From NCBI GenBank assembly GCA_039942715.1, contig JBDVBY010000007.1:620001-684000 (forward strand): 64,000 bases of DNA, given 5' to 3'. The translations under genes were made by a program, and so were the position numbers. A model generated the notes under the pieces. The model did not search any database and was not told the DNA's origin. It worked only from the letters and a program-made list of their open reading frames with translations. Position 1 is the first letter of the stretch. The number at the start of each line of letters is the position of its first letter. Shown one piece after another: positions 11,401 to 18,746 of this stretch. Source of the DNA: JABDJX01 sp039942715 (lineage in GTDB: Bacteria > Pseudomonadota > Alphaproteobacteria > Rhodobacterales > Rhodobacteraceae).

Positions 11401-11773
11401 CAGAGCCGGCATAAACGCCGATCTTGCCGTCAAAGGTATCAGGCGTATGTCCGGCGCGCTCTAGCGCTTCCCAAGACAGTTCCAGAAACTGACGATGTTG
11501 AGGGTCCATGACAGCAGCTTCCTTGGGCGACAGCCCAAAGAATTCAGCGTCGAACAGGTCATACTGATCGAGCGTGGCGCCATACGGGACGAAGTTCGGC
11601 TGGTTGAGCACGCGACTTGGTACGTTTGAGGACTCAAGCTCTGTTCGAGAAAACTTGCGGATGGAACATGTTCCACTGCGCAGGTTACGCCAAAAAGCTT
11701 CAGTATCTCCAGCACCAGGCAGGCGTACCGCCATACCAACGACAGCGACCCTTAAATCGTCGGTTCCCCTCAT
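5423..11773 (-). CDS. type I polyketide synthase, one module: KS-AT-KR-DH-ACP-TE
   Basis: A 2116-residue enzyme. The KS has Cys180 (TACSTS), His316 (CHGTGT) and His356 (NIGH). The AT has Ser630 in GHSMG. The KR has TGGLGGIG near 1153, the SSSS run and the DYVAANEYL tyrosine. A product-template-like DH fold starts near 1410 (HEHRTRAGDALLPG) and keeps the second-half Asp (LMDIATGW). The ACP serine is 1775 (GGHSLI). The terminal thioesterase has Ser1923 in GFSGGG, Asp in MLDTPLP and His in PGDHDSM. There is no methyltransferase or enoylreductase. One round would extend, reduce and dehydrate, then release an alpha,beta-unsaturated acid or a cyclised product. The KS has no loading domain of its own, so the NRPS product encoded downstream is the likely starter. 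Gene order KS first, NRPS second, is opposite to the inferred enzyme order. Confidence 0.93.
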   Translation of the reverse strand: MRGTDDLRVAVVGMAVRLPGAGDTEAFWRNLRSGTCSIRKFSRTELESSNVPSRVLNQPNFVPYGATLDQYDLFDAEFFGLSPKEAAVMDPQHRQFLELSWEALERAGHTPDTFDGKIGVYAGSGMGSYFYNNVCSNPDLVDATGMFLLRHTGNDKDFMSTRVSHTLDLRGPSINLQTACSTSLVAIHYAAQSLLSGDCDMALAGGVTIELPQGQGYLFKENEVLSPDGHCRAFDHRAEGTVFGSGAGIVVLRRLEDALRDGDPIYSVIKGSAVNNDGASKAGYLAPSVEGQAEAIAASHKSAGVDASTIDYIECHGTGTYLGDPIEVAALNDAFDGTTLPRESCRIGSVKTNIGHLDTAAGVASLVKASLALHHKEMPATLGFEAPNPAIDFENSPFVVNDALTPWKRCDHPRRAGVNSLGVGGTNAHVVLEESPKVQESEESAWPFQLLTLSARSKNALEDASANLADHLDATAETQRLADIAYTLKQGRRGFDYRRVVVADTHDEAAKLLRENDPRRVFSHTKVGDDPDVVFMFPGGGAQYAGMARDLYETEPVFAEWMDRGLNHLAPKLDYDIRALWLPECGDLAAADETLKTPSIQLPLIMIVEYALSQLWMSWGIKPSALIGHSMGENTAACLAGVMSFEDCIGLVHLRGQLFDTVPGGGMLSVNLSEEALRARMSAELDIASINSSDLTVASGTVAELEKLQAALEEDEIDCQRIAINIAAHSRALEPILDDFRAYLASIELNAPTIPFVSNTTGEWITEEQATDPDYWVGHLRGTVRFADGIATLSETSERIYIEVGPGRAMASLAGQHPRVGRNRVIGSLRDPATKVGDDKYFIAMLGRAWATGVDFDWTQIWEGARRKRVLLPTYPFQKSRYFIEPGEVADAGADEWLMRRDDRNSWTYQPQWKPVYADCAVDVTGDLSEAEPQNWLVFQDDTGLGKSVVAKLRAAGHTVVTAEPGDTFARLDDRYIVSPEMGRDSYDALLQDLAARDLMPTRVAHLWLVTKNEKARPGSSFYHRLQEQGFWSLFYFAQAWAGVDGDDLHMSVFTSEAARVRGEALRYPDKTTVMGPVRVIPREFPGITCSVLDVEGGLKDKALLAPVLEEILATPSNTIAALRGERRYQKNWVQRPLAQSDDTVSITQDDVVLLTGGLGGIGAMLAEKLLAKGARVALLSRREIPAPAEWDRLLDNLAPNDPMARRLKALKKLTSLNGELMTLAADISNVEDMRQAIESVHQKWGNITGVIHAAGVIDDAPILSKSPGSVSDVLTPKVYGTQVLDTFFPDGTLEWMALFSSSSTVTAPAGQVDYVAANEYLNAFAASRAQGKTNIITIGWGIWSEIGMAAEAMQSRTGVVLAEPKPVSQPLLDAATFNEDGDRRFTAKWRTKEQWVLHEHRTRAGDALLPGTGYLELAAQALEAQGEDACFEIRDLNFLRPLRVEDFNATSVQVTLPREPSGYRMVVETTTAKDGSSFETNAEAELRLLSMVPPAPLDLSAIAARCSRLVHGDDGQTLKSPQDAHLLFGPRWDVLKSMRFGDGEGLARLTRPSGDPDYHLHPGLMDIATGWAVELIDSYQPSQFWVPMSYGSVRIFGPLPSELSSWVRITSDDSNQTARFDITLCAPDGVVCVDIEGFTIRLLSEETRFAAAPAQTATAAGPRPLSPAEERLHHNISQGIQPEDGADLFFRALQSGQPQVLVSSLDLDGLIAQVEQDADPKRAAGQTFERPDLESEYVAPEGDIEIKLAGFWSDLLGVDKIGADDNFFDLGGHSLIAVRLFAMVKSAFAVDFPISILFEAPTVRSCAALIEARGGKSESSASVSNLTVVEEEKRFTHLVPMHQGEGGDKTPFFMVAGMFGNVLNLRHLAHLVGSDRPFYGLQARGLYGGDEPHTDLVEAARDYIAEIKKLQPEGPYMIGGFSGGGITAYDIARQLREDGDDVGAVIMLDTPLPRRRKLTKSDRLKIQMQRIREEGPIRIWNTITRRIAWEIEKRRAKEFETQTTEFHNARIEAAFYQAIEKYEVQHWDGPLQLFRPPLAKKWQIDENTWVSAEREFLHHSNDWDKHVDEVIVTEVPGDHDSMVLEPNVRVLAARIRDVLREAERYEPSSGLKAAE

Positions 11774-11942
11774 TTACACACTCACTACTATAACAACTTA
11801 AAATTAGGCAGATTCTTCTCTCCTGCCCATATTGGCAAAGATTCGCCGAAAATCAAACCTTGCTTTGCTATCGTGAAATTAACTATTGCATTGCGTGGTT
11901 TAAGACATCGAGTAAATCAAAATTGTGGCAGATTGGTTCCGG
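11774..11942 (-). promoter_or_regulatory. AT-rich leader between the IclR gene and the PKS gene
   Basis: These 169 bases hold no gene and are clearly AT-richer than both flanks. They must carry any PKS promoter, because the IclR gene reads in the same direction just upstream. A direct repeat GGCAGATT occurs at 11807-11814 and 11927-11934. I see no convincing sigma-70 box or IclR operator. Reading the stretch as a regulatory region is an inference from position and composition. Confidence 0.4.
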
Positions 11943-12713
11943 TCAAGAAACATCCGTCGAATCAAACAAAGCATTACTTAACCTTTTGGCACCAATCAAA
12001 AGTGGCTCTAATCGTTTGATGGCTCCGTCGGGTGTAATCCTTTGGCGCGGACCGTGAAACGCCAGTGCAGCGCCAAAACGACCTTCGGCATCAGTGACTG
12101 GAACGGAAATGGCCACCATGCCGTCGATGAACTCTTCATTGTCCAAGGCAAAACCTTGGTCCGAGATTCGTTTCAACTCTTCAAGCAATGCGTCAGGCTT
12201 TGTGTGTGTTTTAGAGGTAAGCGGGGTCAACTCTAAACCGCTCACCATGTTTTTGCGCACTCTTGGTGGCATCGAAGCAAGGTAGGTTTTGCCACTGGCG
12301 GTGCAGTGGAAGGGAACGTTTGAGCCTACAGGGAATTGCACGCGAAACGCCCAGTCGGTTTCAACGCGGTCAAGATATCGCATGCCGGATTCTTCGGGCA
12401 CCACAAAATTGACGGTCTCTTTGACCTCTTTGGCGACGTCGACAAGGATTTGATGCGCCACGATTCGTGAATTTGACGCGTAAAGTAGGCCGCTCGCCAT
12501 TTCGCGCGACCGCTGTGTCGGCAAATAGCGTTTGGACGGGGCAAGTCGGACGAGAAAGCCTTCTGTTTCCAATGTCACGCACAAGCGGTGCACCGTCTGC
12601 TTGGCCAAGCCAACTTTGCGTCCCAACTCGCTGGCTGACATTGCATCGCCGGACTTGCTCAATTCTTCAAGAATAAGCAGCGTTCGAAGGTTGGTTGGTA
12701 TCCGTTCAGACAT
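11943..12713 (-). CDS. IclR-family transcriptional regulator
   Basis: The 256-residue protein has an N-terminal winged helix-turn-helix (about 8-70, with LAKQTVHRLCVTLETEGFL) and a C-terminal IclR effector domain (about 80-245, with SGKTYLASMP and DNEEFIDGMVAISVPV). It ends with the helix around LEPLLIGAKRLSNAL. The length is normal for IclR proteins. It lies 169 bases upstream of the PKS and in the same direction, so it is a candidate local regulator of the PKS-NRPS locus. The ligand cannot be told from sequence. Whether it activates or represses, and whether its transcript runs into the PKS, is open. Confidence 0.9.
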   Translation of the reverse strand: MSERIPTNLRTLLILEELSKSGDAMSASELGRKVGLAKQTVHRLCVTLETEGFLVRLAPSKRYLPTQRSREMASGLLYASNSRIVAHQILVDVAKEVKETVNFVVPEESGMRYLDRVETDWAFRVQFPVGSNVPFHCTASGKTYLASMPPRVRKNMVSGLELTPLTSKTHTKPDALLEELKRISDQGFALDNEEFIDGMVAISVPVTDAEGRFGAALAFHGPRQRITPDGAIKRLEPLLIGAKRLSNALFDSTDVS

Positions 12714-12920
12714 TCATCACCATGCACGTATTCTGGTCTTATCAAAAACAGTCTTTGGCAATTGAAACGAATCGCCATACCATTGTTTTATAAAAATCGA
12801 GACAAAAAGTCTCAATAATTGCTCGGGAGGGAATTTGGGCAATCTGTTACAAACATCCGCCAGCGCGGTTCCGCTAGGCGTTGATCGCGCGAACATCCGC
12901 TTCCAAGTGATTGATCTGAC

Positions 12921-13589
12921 ATGATTGATACGGTAGCCGATTTCGGCAAAATTATTATCGCGGACCTTATTTTGTCCGGCGACAATGCACTGATCATCGG
13001 CATGGCCGCGGCAGGCCTTTCGCCCGAACTGCGTAAGAAAGCTATTCTGTACGGGATGATCATCGCGGCTGTTTTGCGCATTATCTTCGCGCTCGTTGCC
13101 ACAAGTTTGCTGGGCATTCCGGGGCTGTTGTTCGTTGGTGCGCTGCTTTTGTTCTTTGTCTGTTGGAAACTTTACAAAGAGATCCGTGAAAGCATGGATC
13201 ACAAAGCTGCCGAGGCGATGGAGACCGCCGAAGACCTTGAAGAAGGGTATACCGGAGCGCCGAGGCGCACGATGAAATCGGCGCTGATTTCAATCACGAT
13301 CGCCGATGTATCGATGTCGCTAGATAACGTGTTGGCCGTGGCGGCGATTGCTGATGGCGACAAAACGATGCTGATCTTCGGGCTTGGCCTTGCCATCGTG
13401 TTGATGGCGTTTGCTGCGACGATCATCATGAACTTGCTCGCAAAATACCCTTGGATTTCATGGCTTGGACTCATCGTGCTGGTCTATGTGGCCGGAGAAA
13501 TGTTCTTCCGTGGAGCATTTGATGCAAATCTTGGAGTTCTGCCGATGCTAGGTCTTGTCGAGGGCATGGATCTCAGCAAGGGTCACTAA
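12921..13589 (+). CDS. TerC-family integral membrane protein
   Basis: The 222-residue protein has about seven hydrophobic helices and both TerC signature loops: LILSGDNALIIGMAA near residue 17 and VSMSLDNVLAVAAIADG near 130, each with an acidic residue in a membrane helix. TerC proteins are linked to metal ion export, mainly manganese, and metal loading of exported proteins; which applies here is unknown. A charged cytoplasmic loop (about 85-115, rich in Glu) separates the two halves. The start ATG at 12921 lacks a strong ribosome site. The gene stands alone, divergent from the IclR gene. Confidence 0.9.
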   Translation: MIDTVADFGKIIIADLILSGDNALIIGMAAAGLSPELRKKAILYGMIIAAVLRIIFALVATSLLGIPGLLFVGALLLFFVCWKLYKEIRESMDHKAAEAMETAEDLEEGYTGAPRRTMKSALISITIADVSMSLDNVLAVAAIADGDKTMLIFGLGLAIVLMAFAATIIMNLLAKYPWISWLGLIVLVYVAGEMFFRGAFDANLGVLPMLGLVEGMDLSKGH

Positions 13590-13672
13590 AAAAGATACGC
13601 CGGGGGGCTTAGGCCTTCGTTCCCACGGCGAAAGATAAGAGGGCAAATTGAACTTAGGGAGGTTAGTAAACC

Positions 13673-14767
13673 ATGTTCAATCTTAAAACTTTGGCGACGG
13701 GTGCTGCTGCACTGGCGCTTATGGCATCAACCGCAATGGCAGAAAAAGTTCTGCGCATTCAGTCGGTGCTTCCAAATACTGCTGACGAAGTGTTCATGCT
13801 GAATGAATTCGGCAAGGACGTAGCGGCGCTTACAAATGGCTCGCTGACAATCGAAGTTCTGCCTGCGGGTGCCGTTGTTGGCCCACGCGACATCATGGAC
13901 GCGGTTGACGCGGGCCTTGTTGAAGGTGGCTTTGCTTGGACACACTATTGGGGTGGTAAGCACGTTGCAGCCAACCTCTTTGGTGCACCTGTTGCGGGTG
14001 CCGGTGTTGGCATGGACAACATCGCGTTCCTGTCATGGTTCCAGTACGGCGGCGGCAAAGAGCTGTATGACCGTCTTTGGGGCGAAATGGGCGTAAACGT
14101 CAAAGGCTTCATGCTTCAGCCAGTTGGTCCAGAAGCTCTGGGTTGGTTCCCAAAGCCGATCGAATCAATGGATGACTTCCGTCAGATGCGTTTCCGTGCC
14201 CCTCCAGGCATGGTTGGCGCTGCTTATGCTGACATCGGTGTTCCTGCTGTTGCTATGGGCGGTGGTGACATTCTTCCAGCTCTGGAAAAAGGCACAATCG
14301 ACGCCGCAGAATGGTGCTGCCCGAAGCCTGACTCAGTGTTTGGTTTCCAGAAAGTGCTTAAGCACTACTACCTGCAGGGTCTGCACCAGGTTGTCGTGAA
14401 CGCCGACATGTATGTGAACCTCGACTTCTACAACGACCTTTCTGATCTTGAGAAGAAAGCTCTGGAAGTTGCAGCAAACGCATCTTTGTCAAAGTCCATG
14501 TCTTACCGCATCTACGAAAACGGCAAGGCGCTTAAGGATCTGACCGACAACCACGGCGTTATCCTTGAGGACACACCTGCTGAGTACTTCACCGAGTACA
14601 TGGCAGCTGCACAGAACGCTCTTCAGGCAGCCGCCGACGAGAACGAGTTCTTCGCAGAAGTTTGGCAGTCGCAAAAAGACTTCGCTGACATCGCAGTTCC
14701 ATTCTGGGCCGGTGCGCAGGCGTCTAACGCAAGCTTGGGCAAAGCCCACGCAGACACACTGAAGTAA
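13673..14767 (+). CDS. TRAP transporter solute-binding protein (DctP family)
   Basis: The 364-residue periplasmic receptor begins with a Sec signal peptide (about 1-23, cleavage after ASTAMA). The conserved ligand-carboxylate arginine is in MRFRAPPG at Arg175. AEWCCPKPDSVFGF and HQVVVNADMYVNLDFY match the group annotated as mannitol/chloroaromatic receptors, but that label is weak and the ligand is not predictable beyond probably an organic acid. TTAGGGAGG before ATG 13673 is a strong ribosome site. Codon use is markedly more biased than in neighbours, with many GCT, GTT and CTG codons, which fits a highly expressed binding protein. The fused permease follows after a hairpin. Confidence 0.93.
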   Translation: MFNLKTLATGAAALALMASTAMAEKVLRIQSVLPNTADEVFMLNEFGKDVAALTNGSLTIEVLPAGAVVGPRDIMDAVDAGLVEGGFAWTHYWGGKHVAANLFGAPVAGAGVGMDNIAFLSWFQYGGGKELYDRLWGEMGVNVKGFMLQPVGPEALGWFPKPIESMDDFRQMRFRAPPGMVGAAYADIGVPAVAMGGGDILPALEKGTIDAAEWCCPKPDSVFGFQKVLKHYYLQGLHQVVVNADMYVNLDFYNDLSDLEKKALEVAANASLSKSMSYRIYENGKALKDLTDNHGVILEDTPAEYFTEYMAAAQNALQAAADENEFFAEVWQSQKDFADIAVPFWAGAQASNASLGKAHADTLK

Positions 14768-14780
14768 TTCAGACTTAGAG

Positions 14781-14816
14781 CGGGCTCCCAGCCGGGGGCC
14801 CGTTCGTTCTTTTTTT
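14781..14816 (+). terminator. GC-rich hairpin plus T-run between TRAP receptor and permease
   Basis: A 9-bp stem with one G-T pair (14781-14802, arms CGGGCTCCC and GGGGGCCCG, loop AGCC) is followed within a few bases by an interrupted T-run ending in seven Ts. It lies 14 bases after the receptor stop and about 85 bases before the permease ATG. It looks like a partial terminator that would make more receptor than permease, as is common in binding-protein transport operons. Confidence 0.75.
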
Positions 14817-14901
14817 CAAAGCATCAGTTTTTTAAATCGTAGACAGGTGTTTCGAAAAAAAGAATGCGGGTTAAATCCGCGCCCCAGGGGAGGGATCACC
14901 A

Positions 14902-17367
14902 ATGGCAGACGAACCGAATCCAGAAGACCTGGAAATCGCCGACGAACTGATTGCCGAACGACGATCCGAAGCCCCCGGTGAAACCCCCGAAGATATGACA
15001 GCGTGGCAACGTCCGATCACAGCCGTTATCGACGTGATCAACTATCGCGCCGGACAGATCATCGCGTTGATGATGGTGCCGCTAATTATTGTCGTGGTCT
15101 ACGAAGTATTCTCGCGAAACTCTTTCGCTATCCTGCAAAACGCTGGCTACGACGAGCTTGCCCGTTCGCTTGGTCTTGGCCCGACGCTTTGGGTCTATGA
15201 CACCAGCCGGATGATTGCGGGCGTGCTGTTCATGGCCGCTGCCGGGTATGGTTTGATGCGCGGCGTGCATATTCGCGCCGACTTCCTTTACCGCTTTTGG
15301 TCCGACAAGACACAGGCAACTGTGGATGCCACGCTGTACCTGCTGTTCTTTATGCCATCGATGATCTTCTTTACGATCGTTGCATCAGAGTTTTGGTGGC
15401 TTGCCTACTCGCGCAGCGAAACCATGCAGATCGACAGCGCTTGGGGCCCCTTGTTGTGGCCCGCACGTCTTGCCATGCCTGTGGGTGGTTTCCTGTTGAT
15501 GCTGCAAGGCATTCCCGAGATTTTCCGTGCTTTCCATAAGATGGGCAAAGCGCGCGAGAAGATTTTCGTGCGGCTTTTGCCGATTTACATTATCGCGCTG
15601 ATCTGGCTGATCCTCGCGATCTTCGCGCCAAACATTGTGCCCGGAGGCGAATGGTTCACAGGCATTATGTCGGCACGTCCAAACCTTGATAAACCGACTA
15701 TCGGTTTGATTATGCTGGCAGCGATGTTGTTCGTGATCTTCATCGGTTTCCCGATTGCGTTCACGCTGATCTTCCTTGCCTTTGTCTTTGGTATCTGGGG
15801 GTCGAACTTTAAGCTCACCACGTTGCTCATGACGCTGAACACCAACTCGACTATGTTGAACGATCAGCTGATGGCGGTGCCACTCTTCGTGCTGATGGGC
15901 ATTGTGATGGAAGCGGCGGGGCTGATGGAGCGCTTGTTCGCCTCAATCCAGATGATCATGGCGCGTGTGCGCGGGGCGTTGTTTATTGCCGTTCTGATCG
16001 TTGCCACCATCTTTGCGGCCGCGACGGGGATTGTGGGCGCGTCGGTGACGCTGCTTGGCATTATGGCTGGGGCCACTATGAGCCGGTCTGGCTATAACGT
16101 GCAATTGGCTGCTGGTACGATCACCGCGGGTGGTACGCTCGGTATCCTTATCCCGCCGTCGATCATGCTGATCGTGATGGGACCGGTGCTCGAGGTGTCC
16201 ACACTTGACTTGTTCCGCGCAGCGTTCGTCCCTGGCGCTCTGCTGGCCACACTTTATCTGGTCTACACGCTGGGCCGTTGTTGGCTGAACCCAAGTTTGG
16301 GGCCGATCCTGTCAGAAGAAGACCAGCCGGATACATCTCGTTACTATGGTGCAGAAGTTGCGCTGATCTGCCTTGGCGTTTTGACGATCTGCCGCGTTTT
16401 CGGGCTTGGTATCGGTGGCGCCTTTGGCGGATTGATGCCCTTTGGCGGGCTGGTCGTTTTGGCGATCACGACGGCCATTGCTTTTGCGGCCTATCGCAGC
16501 TTGAGCATCCTGAAAATCGCTGTGCCAATCGCCGTTCTCTTCCACCTCTATATGATCGTTGCGAACATGGGCGAGGGTGGTTTGCCGATCTGGTCAATGG
16601 TCTTTGGCGCATTTATCGTTCTTCTGGCCTATCTTGGCCGCCCCATCTACGGAAGTGATGCGGCAACCGAGTTCTACTTCTCTGACCTTTGGGACGAGTT
16701 CTTTGCAGGCCTCATGCCGCCAACGATCCTGATTTCCTTTGCATTGGGGTCGATCCTGCTTGGCTTTGCAACACCTGCCGAAGCGGCAGCTATGGGCGCA
16801 TTCGGTGCGATCCTGCTTTCAATCGGCTATGGTAAGTTCACCATCCCAAGCTTCTTTGACAGCCTTGTAAAAGCGCTTGAGATCACCGTTTTGATCATGT
16901 TCCTCGTGGCGGCGTCCAACTTTTTTGGCGCCGAATTCTCAGCCCTTGGAACGCCTAAGATGATGACCGAACTGCTCCTTGGCCTTGAGATGTCGGACTA
17001 CATGGTCCTGCTCTTGGTGATGGCGCTGATCTTCTTGTTGGGCTGGCCGTTGGAGTGGGTGCCGATTGTGTTGATCGTTGTCCCAATCCTTTTGCCAACG
17101 GTCGAGTCGCTCTCGATCCATGGACTTGAGCGGTATGACCTGATGGTTTGGTTCGGCATCCTTGTGGCGGTGAACCTGCAAACGGCATGGCTTAGCCCGC
17201 CGGTGGCACTATCGGCCTACTTCCTCAAAGGGGTGGTGCCGAACTGGGATCTTAAAGACATCTATCTCGGGATGATGCAGTTCATGCTGGTACAGCTTGT
17301 GGGCCTGACGTTGCTCTTTATCTTCCCGCAGCTGGTGCTTTGGCTACCAAAGGTCATGGGTGGCTGA
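14902..17367 (+). CDS. TRAP transporter fused permease (DctQM)
   Basis: The 821-residue inner-membrane protein joins the small DctQ subunit (about 35-220, four helices, with MRGVHIRADFLYRFWS) to the large DctM subunit (about 260-821, with FIGFPIAFTLIFLAF, GASVTLLGIMAG, GGTLGILIPPSIMLIVMG and FATPAEAAAMGAFGA). It uses a sodium gradient to move the ligand delivered by the receptor upstream. GGGGAGGG precedes ATG 14902. A 35-residue acidic cytoplasmic leader comes before the first helix. The M part has an enlarged middle loop with extra helices (about 480-590) compared with plain DctM. Confidence 0.94.
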   Translation: MADEPNPEDLEIADELIAERRSEAPGETPEDMTAWQRPITAVIDVINYRAGQIIALMMVPLIIVVVYEVFSRNSFAILQNAGYDELARSLGLGPTLWVYDTSRMIAGVLFMAAAGYGLMRGVHIRADFLYRFWSDKTQATVDATLYLLFFMPSMIFFTIVASEFWWLAYSRSETMQIDSAWGPLLWPARLAMPVGGFLLMLQGIPEIFRAFHKMGKAREKIFVRLLPIYIIALIWLILAIFAPNIVPGGEWFTGIMSARPNLDKPTIGLIMLAAMLFVIFIGFPIAFTLIFLAFVFGIWGSNFKLTTLLMTLNTNSTMLNDQLMAVPLFVLMGIVMEAAGLMERLFASIQMIMARVRGALFIAVLIVATIFAAATGIVGASVTLLGIMAGATMSRSGYNVQLAAGTITAGGTLGILIPPSIMLIVMGPVLEVSTLDLFRAAFVPGALLATLYLVYTLGRCWLNPSLGPILSEEDQPDTSRYYGAEVALICLGVLTICRVFGLGIGGAFGGLMPFGGLVVLAITTAIAFAAYRSLSILKIAVPIAVLFHLYMIVANMGEGGLPIWSMVFGAFIVLLAYLGRPIYGSDAATEFYFSDLWDEFFAGLMPPTILISFALGSILLGFATPAEAAAMGAFGAILLSIGYGKFTIPSFFDSLVKALEITVLIMFLVAASNFFGAEFSALGTPKMMTELLLGLEMSDYMVLLLVMALIFLLGWPLEWVPIVLIVVPILLPTVESLSIHGLERYDLMVWFGILVAVNLQTAWLSPPVALSAYFLKGVVPNWDLKDIYLGMMQFMLVQLVGLTLLFIFPQLVLWLPKVMGG

Positions 17368-17395
17368 CGACGCTCACCAGCGACAACCAAATTGA

Positions 17396-17420
17396 CAGGG
17401 GCCTTCGGGCCCCTGACGCC
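17396..17420 (+). terminator. UUCG hairpin after the TRAP permease
   Basis: A perfect 8-bp stem closed by TTCG (17396-17415, CAGGGGCC and GGCCCCTG) lies 28 bases after the permease stop. The following T-stretch is weak (CCTTTC). It sits between two convergent genes and could serve either direction. Confidence 0.7.
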
Positions 17421-17477
17421 TTTCAGATCTGCGTCATTCTGAGCAATGCGCCCAGAGACGAAGCCCGTTCTTAGCTC

Positions 17478-17921
17478 TTAAAGTCCGAGTTTTGTCTCAA
17501 CCCGTTGGCGGGCCAAAGCGCTGTCGCGGTCGTTGATGCCAATCATCGGAGCGACAAGACGCATCAGAGCGTCTTCTTCATGTCCGCGCCCATCGCTAAG
17601 GGCAACCTGCCACAGAGCTTCGAGCACCTGAGAGCGTTCCTCATAAGGCACCGCATCTTTGATAGCGCGGGTAAAGCGGACGGTGTCGGGCGCTTCGCTT
17701 TCAAGCACTTCGGCTTCACCGCGCAATGCAGTGGCCTCGGCTGCGCTAAGGTCATAGCGCGTGATCAACACGTGCTCGATATGGGCAATTTCGTAGTCGT
17801 TGTAGATGCCGTCGGCGCGCGCAAGGCGCACCATCAGCGCACCAAGGGCGAGGCGACAATCGGCTTGCCCAAGTGGTTCGGGTTCCGGGGCGATCAGACG
17901 GGACAGGAGTGTATCAAACAT
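17478..17921 (-). CDS. TerB-like tellurite-resistance-family protein
   Basis: The 147-residue all-helical cytoplasmic protein shows two TerB-type repeats: LGALMVRLARADGIYNDYE (about 27-46) and LWQVALSDGRGHEEDALMRL (about 102-121). Each repeat has an acidic pair that may bind metal. Stand-alone TerB-like proteins of this size are common in Rhodobacterales, and their role is not settled. The TerC gene is only 4 kb away but on the other strand and with unrelated genes between, so a functional link is not shown. Confidence 0.8.
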   Translation of the reverse strand: MFDTLLSRLIAPEPEPLGQADCRLALGALMVRLARADGIYNDYEIAHIEHVLITRYDLSAAEATALRGEAEVLESEAPDTVRFTRAIKDAVPYEERSQVLEALWQVALSDGRGHEEDALMRLVAPMIGINDRDSALARQRVETKLGL

Positions 17922-17985
17922 AAAAGGTCATATAGGGCGTCTTTCGTGCGGCGAAAACCCTAACAAAGGTCACATCCTTTTTAGA

Positions 17986-18663
17986 TCAAGGTTTTGACAG
18001 AGCATCCGCGCCCATGATCCACACGGTAAGAGGGACAGGTAAGACCGCCACCGCGATGACAACAAAGGTGAGCATTGGTCCGTAAAGGCGCGAAAATCCT
18101 CCAATAAAAGCAATGCCGCCACCGCCACCAATCACCGCATTTCCCGGAATGTTCAACAGCGCGGCCAACAACAAATATCTTCCACCGCCGATGATCGGGC
18201 GTGTCCAGTTTGGCAAGCGCTCTTGCAGCACTGCAAGACGTTCTTCGCGCGGCATATGGGCAAGACGCTCAAACAGGGCCGACGCTTTTGAAAGCCGTAG
18301 ATCAGCGAGCGTTGACTTGATCCATCCATAAGGCAGCAGGCGCCCCATGCCGAACGCCAGCATCAGACCAAGCACGGTTGCACAATAAACCATTGGCGCA
18401 ATGGGCGCGCCTTTCAGCATCAACAGGCTGATGCCAATCTCGATGCCCGGCACAAAAGGCACAGCGATCAGAGCGGCGTAGAGTAACAGGATGATCACCA
18501 GCGTGCCGATCATCAGCGATTGGCTTCCGGTGCTTTCGGCAAAGGCTGTTGCCCAGTCCGTGGCTTGGTAGATGAGCGCGACAGCGGCGATGATGACGCT
18601 AATGCGTAAGGCAAGCCTAAAGAGACCGACCTTGAGCGGTGGAAGTGTCGTGTCGTCTGTCAT
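17986..18663 (-). CDS. VTT/SNARE-associated-like membrane protein
   Basis: The 225-residue protein has about five hydrophobic segments (near 17-37, 52-72, 80-105, 160-180, 195-215). VPFVPGIEIGISLLML and LNIPGNAVIGGGGGIAFIGG look like the paired re-entrant loops of the VTT (DedA/TMEM64) fold, though the typical Phe/Arg motif is diverged. A cytoplasmic helix-rich loop (about 110-150) lies between them. The function is unknown; DedA relatives move lipids or cations across the inner membrane. The family call is by motif only and could be wrong. Confidence 0.65.
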   Translation of the reverse strand: MTDDTTLPPLKVGLFRLALRISVIIAAVALIYQATDWATAFAESTGSQSLMIGTLVIILLLYAALIAVPFVPGIEIGISLLMLKGAPIAPMVYCATVLGLMLAFGMGRLLPYGWIKSTLADLRLSKASALFERLAHMPREERLAVLQERLPNWTRPIIGGGRYLLLAALLNIPGNAVIGGGGGIAFIGGFSRLYGPMLTFVVIAVAVLPVPLTVWIMGADALSKP

Positions 18664-18746
18664 GCCGACCCCTTAAGCGTTTCACGAGGTTAGCACTGGT
18701 TATCCCTTTGGGATAGGTCAGAAAATTGTCGGTATGGGCATGTGCT

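Noticed and set aside
12799..12813. GAGAC-AAAAA-GTCTC hairpin upstream of terC
   Set aside because: Five-base stem only and no gene ends there; likely chance in an AT-rich gap.
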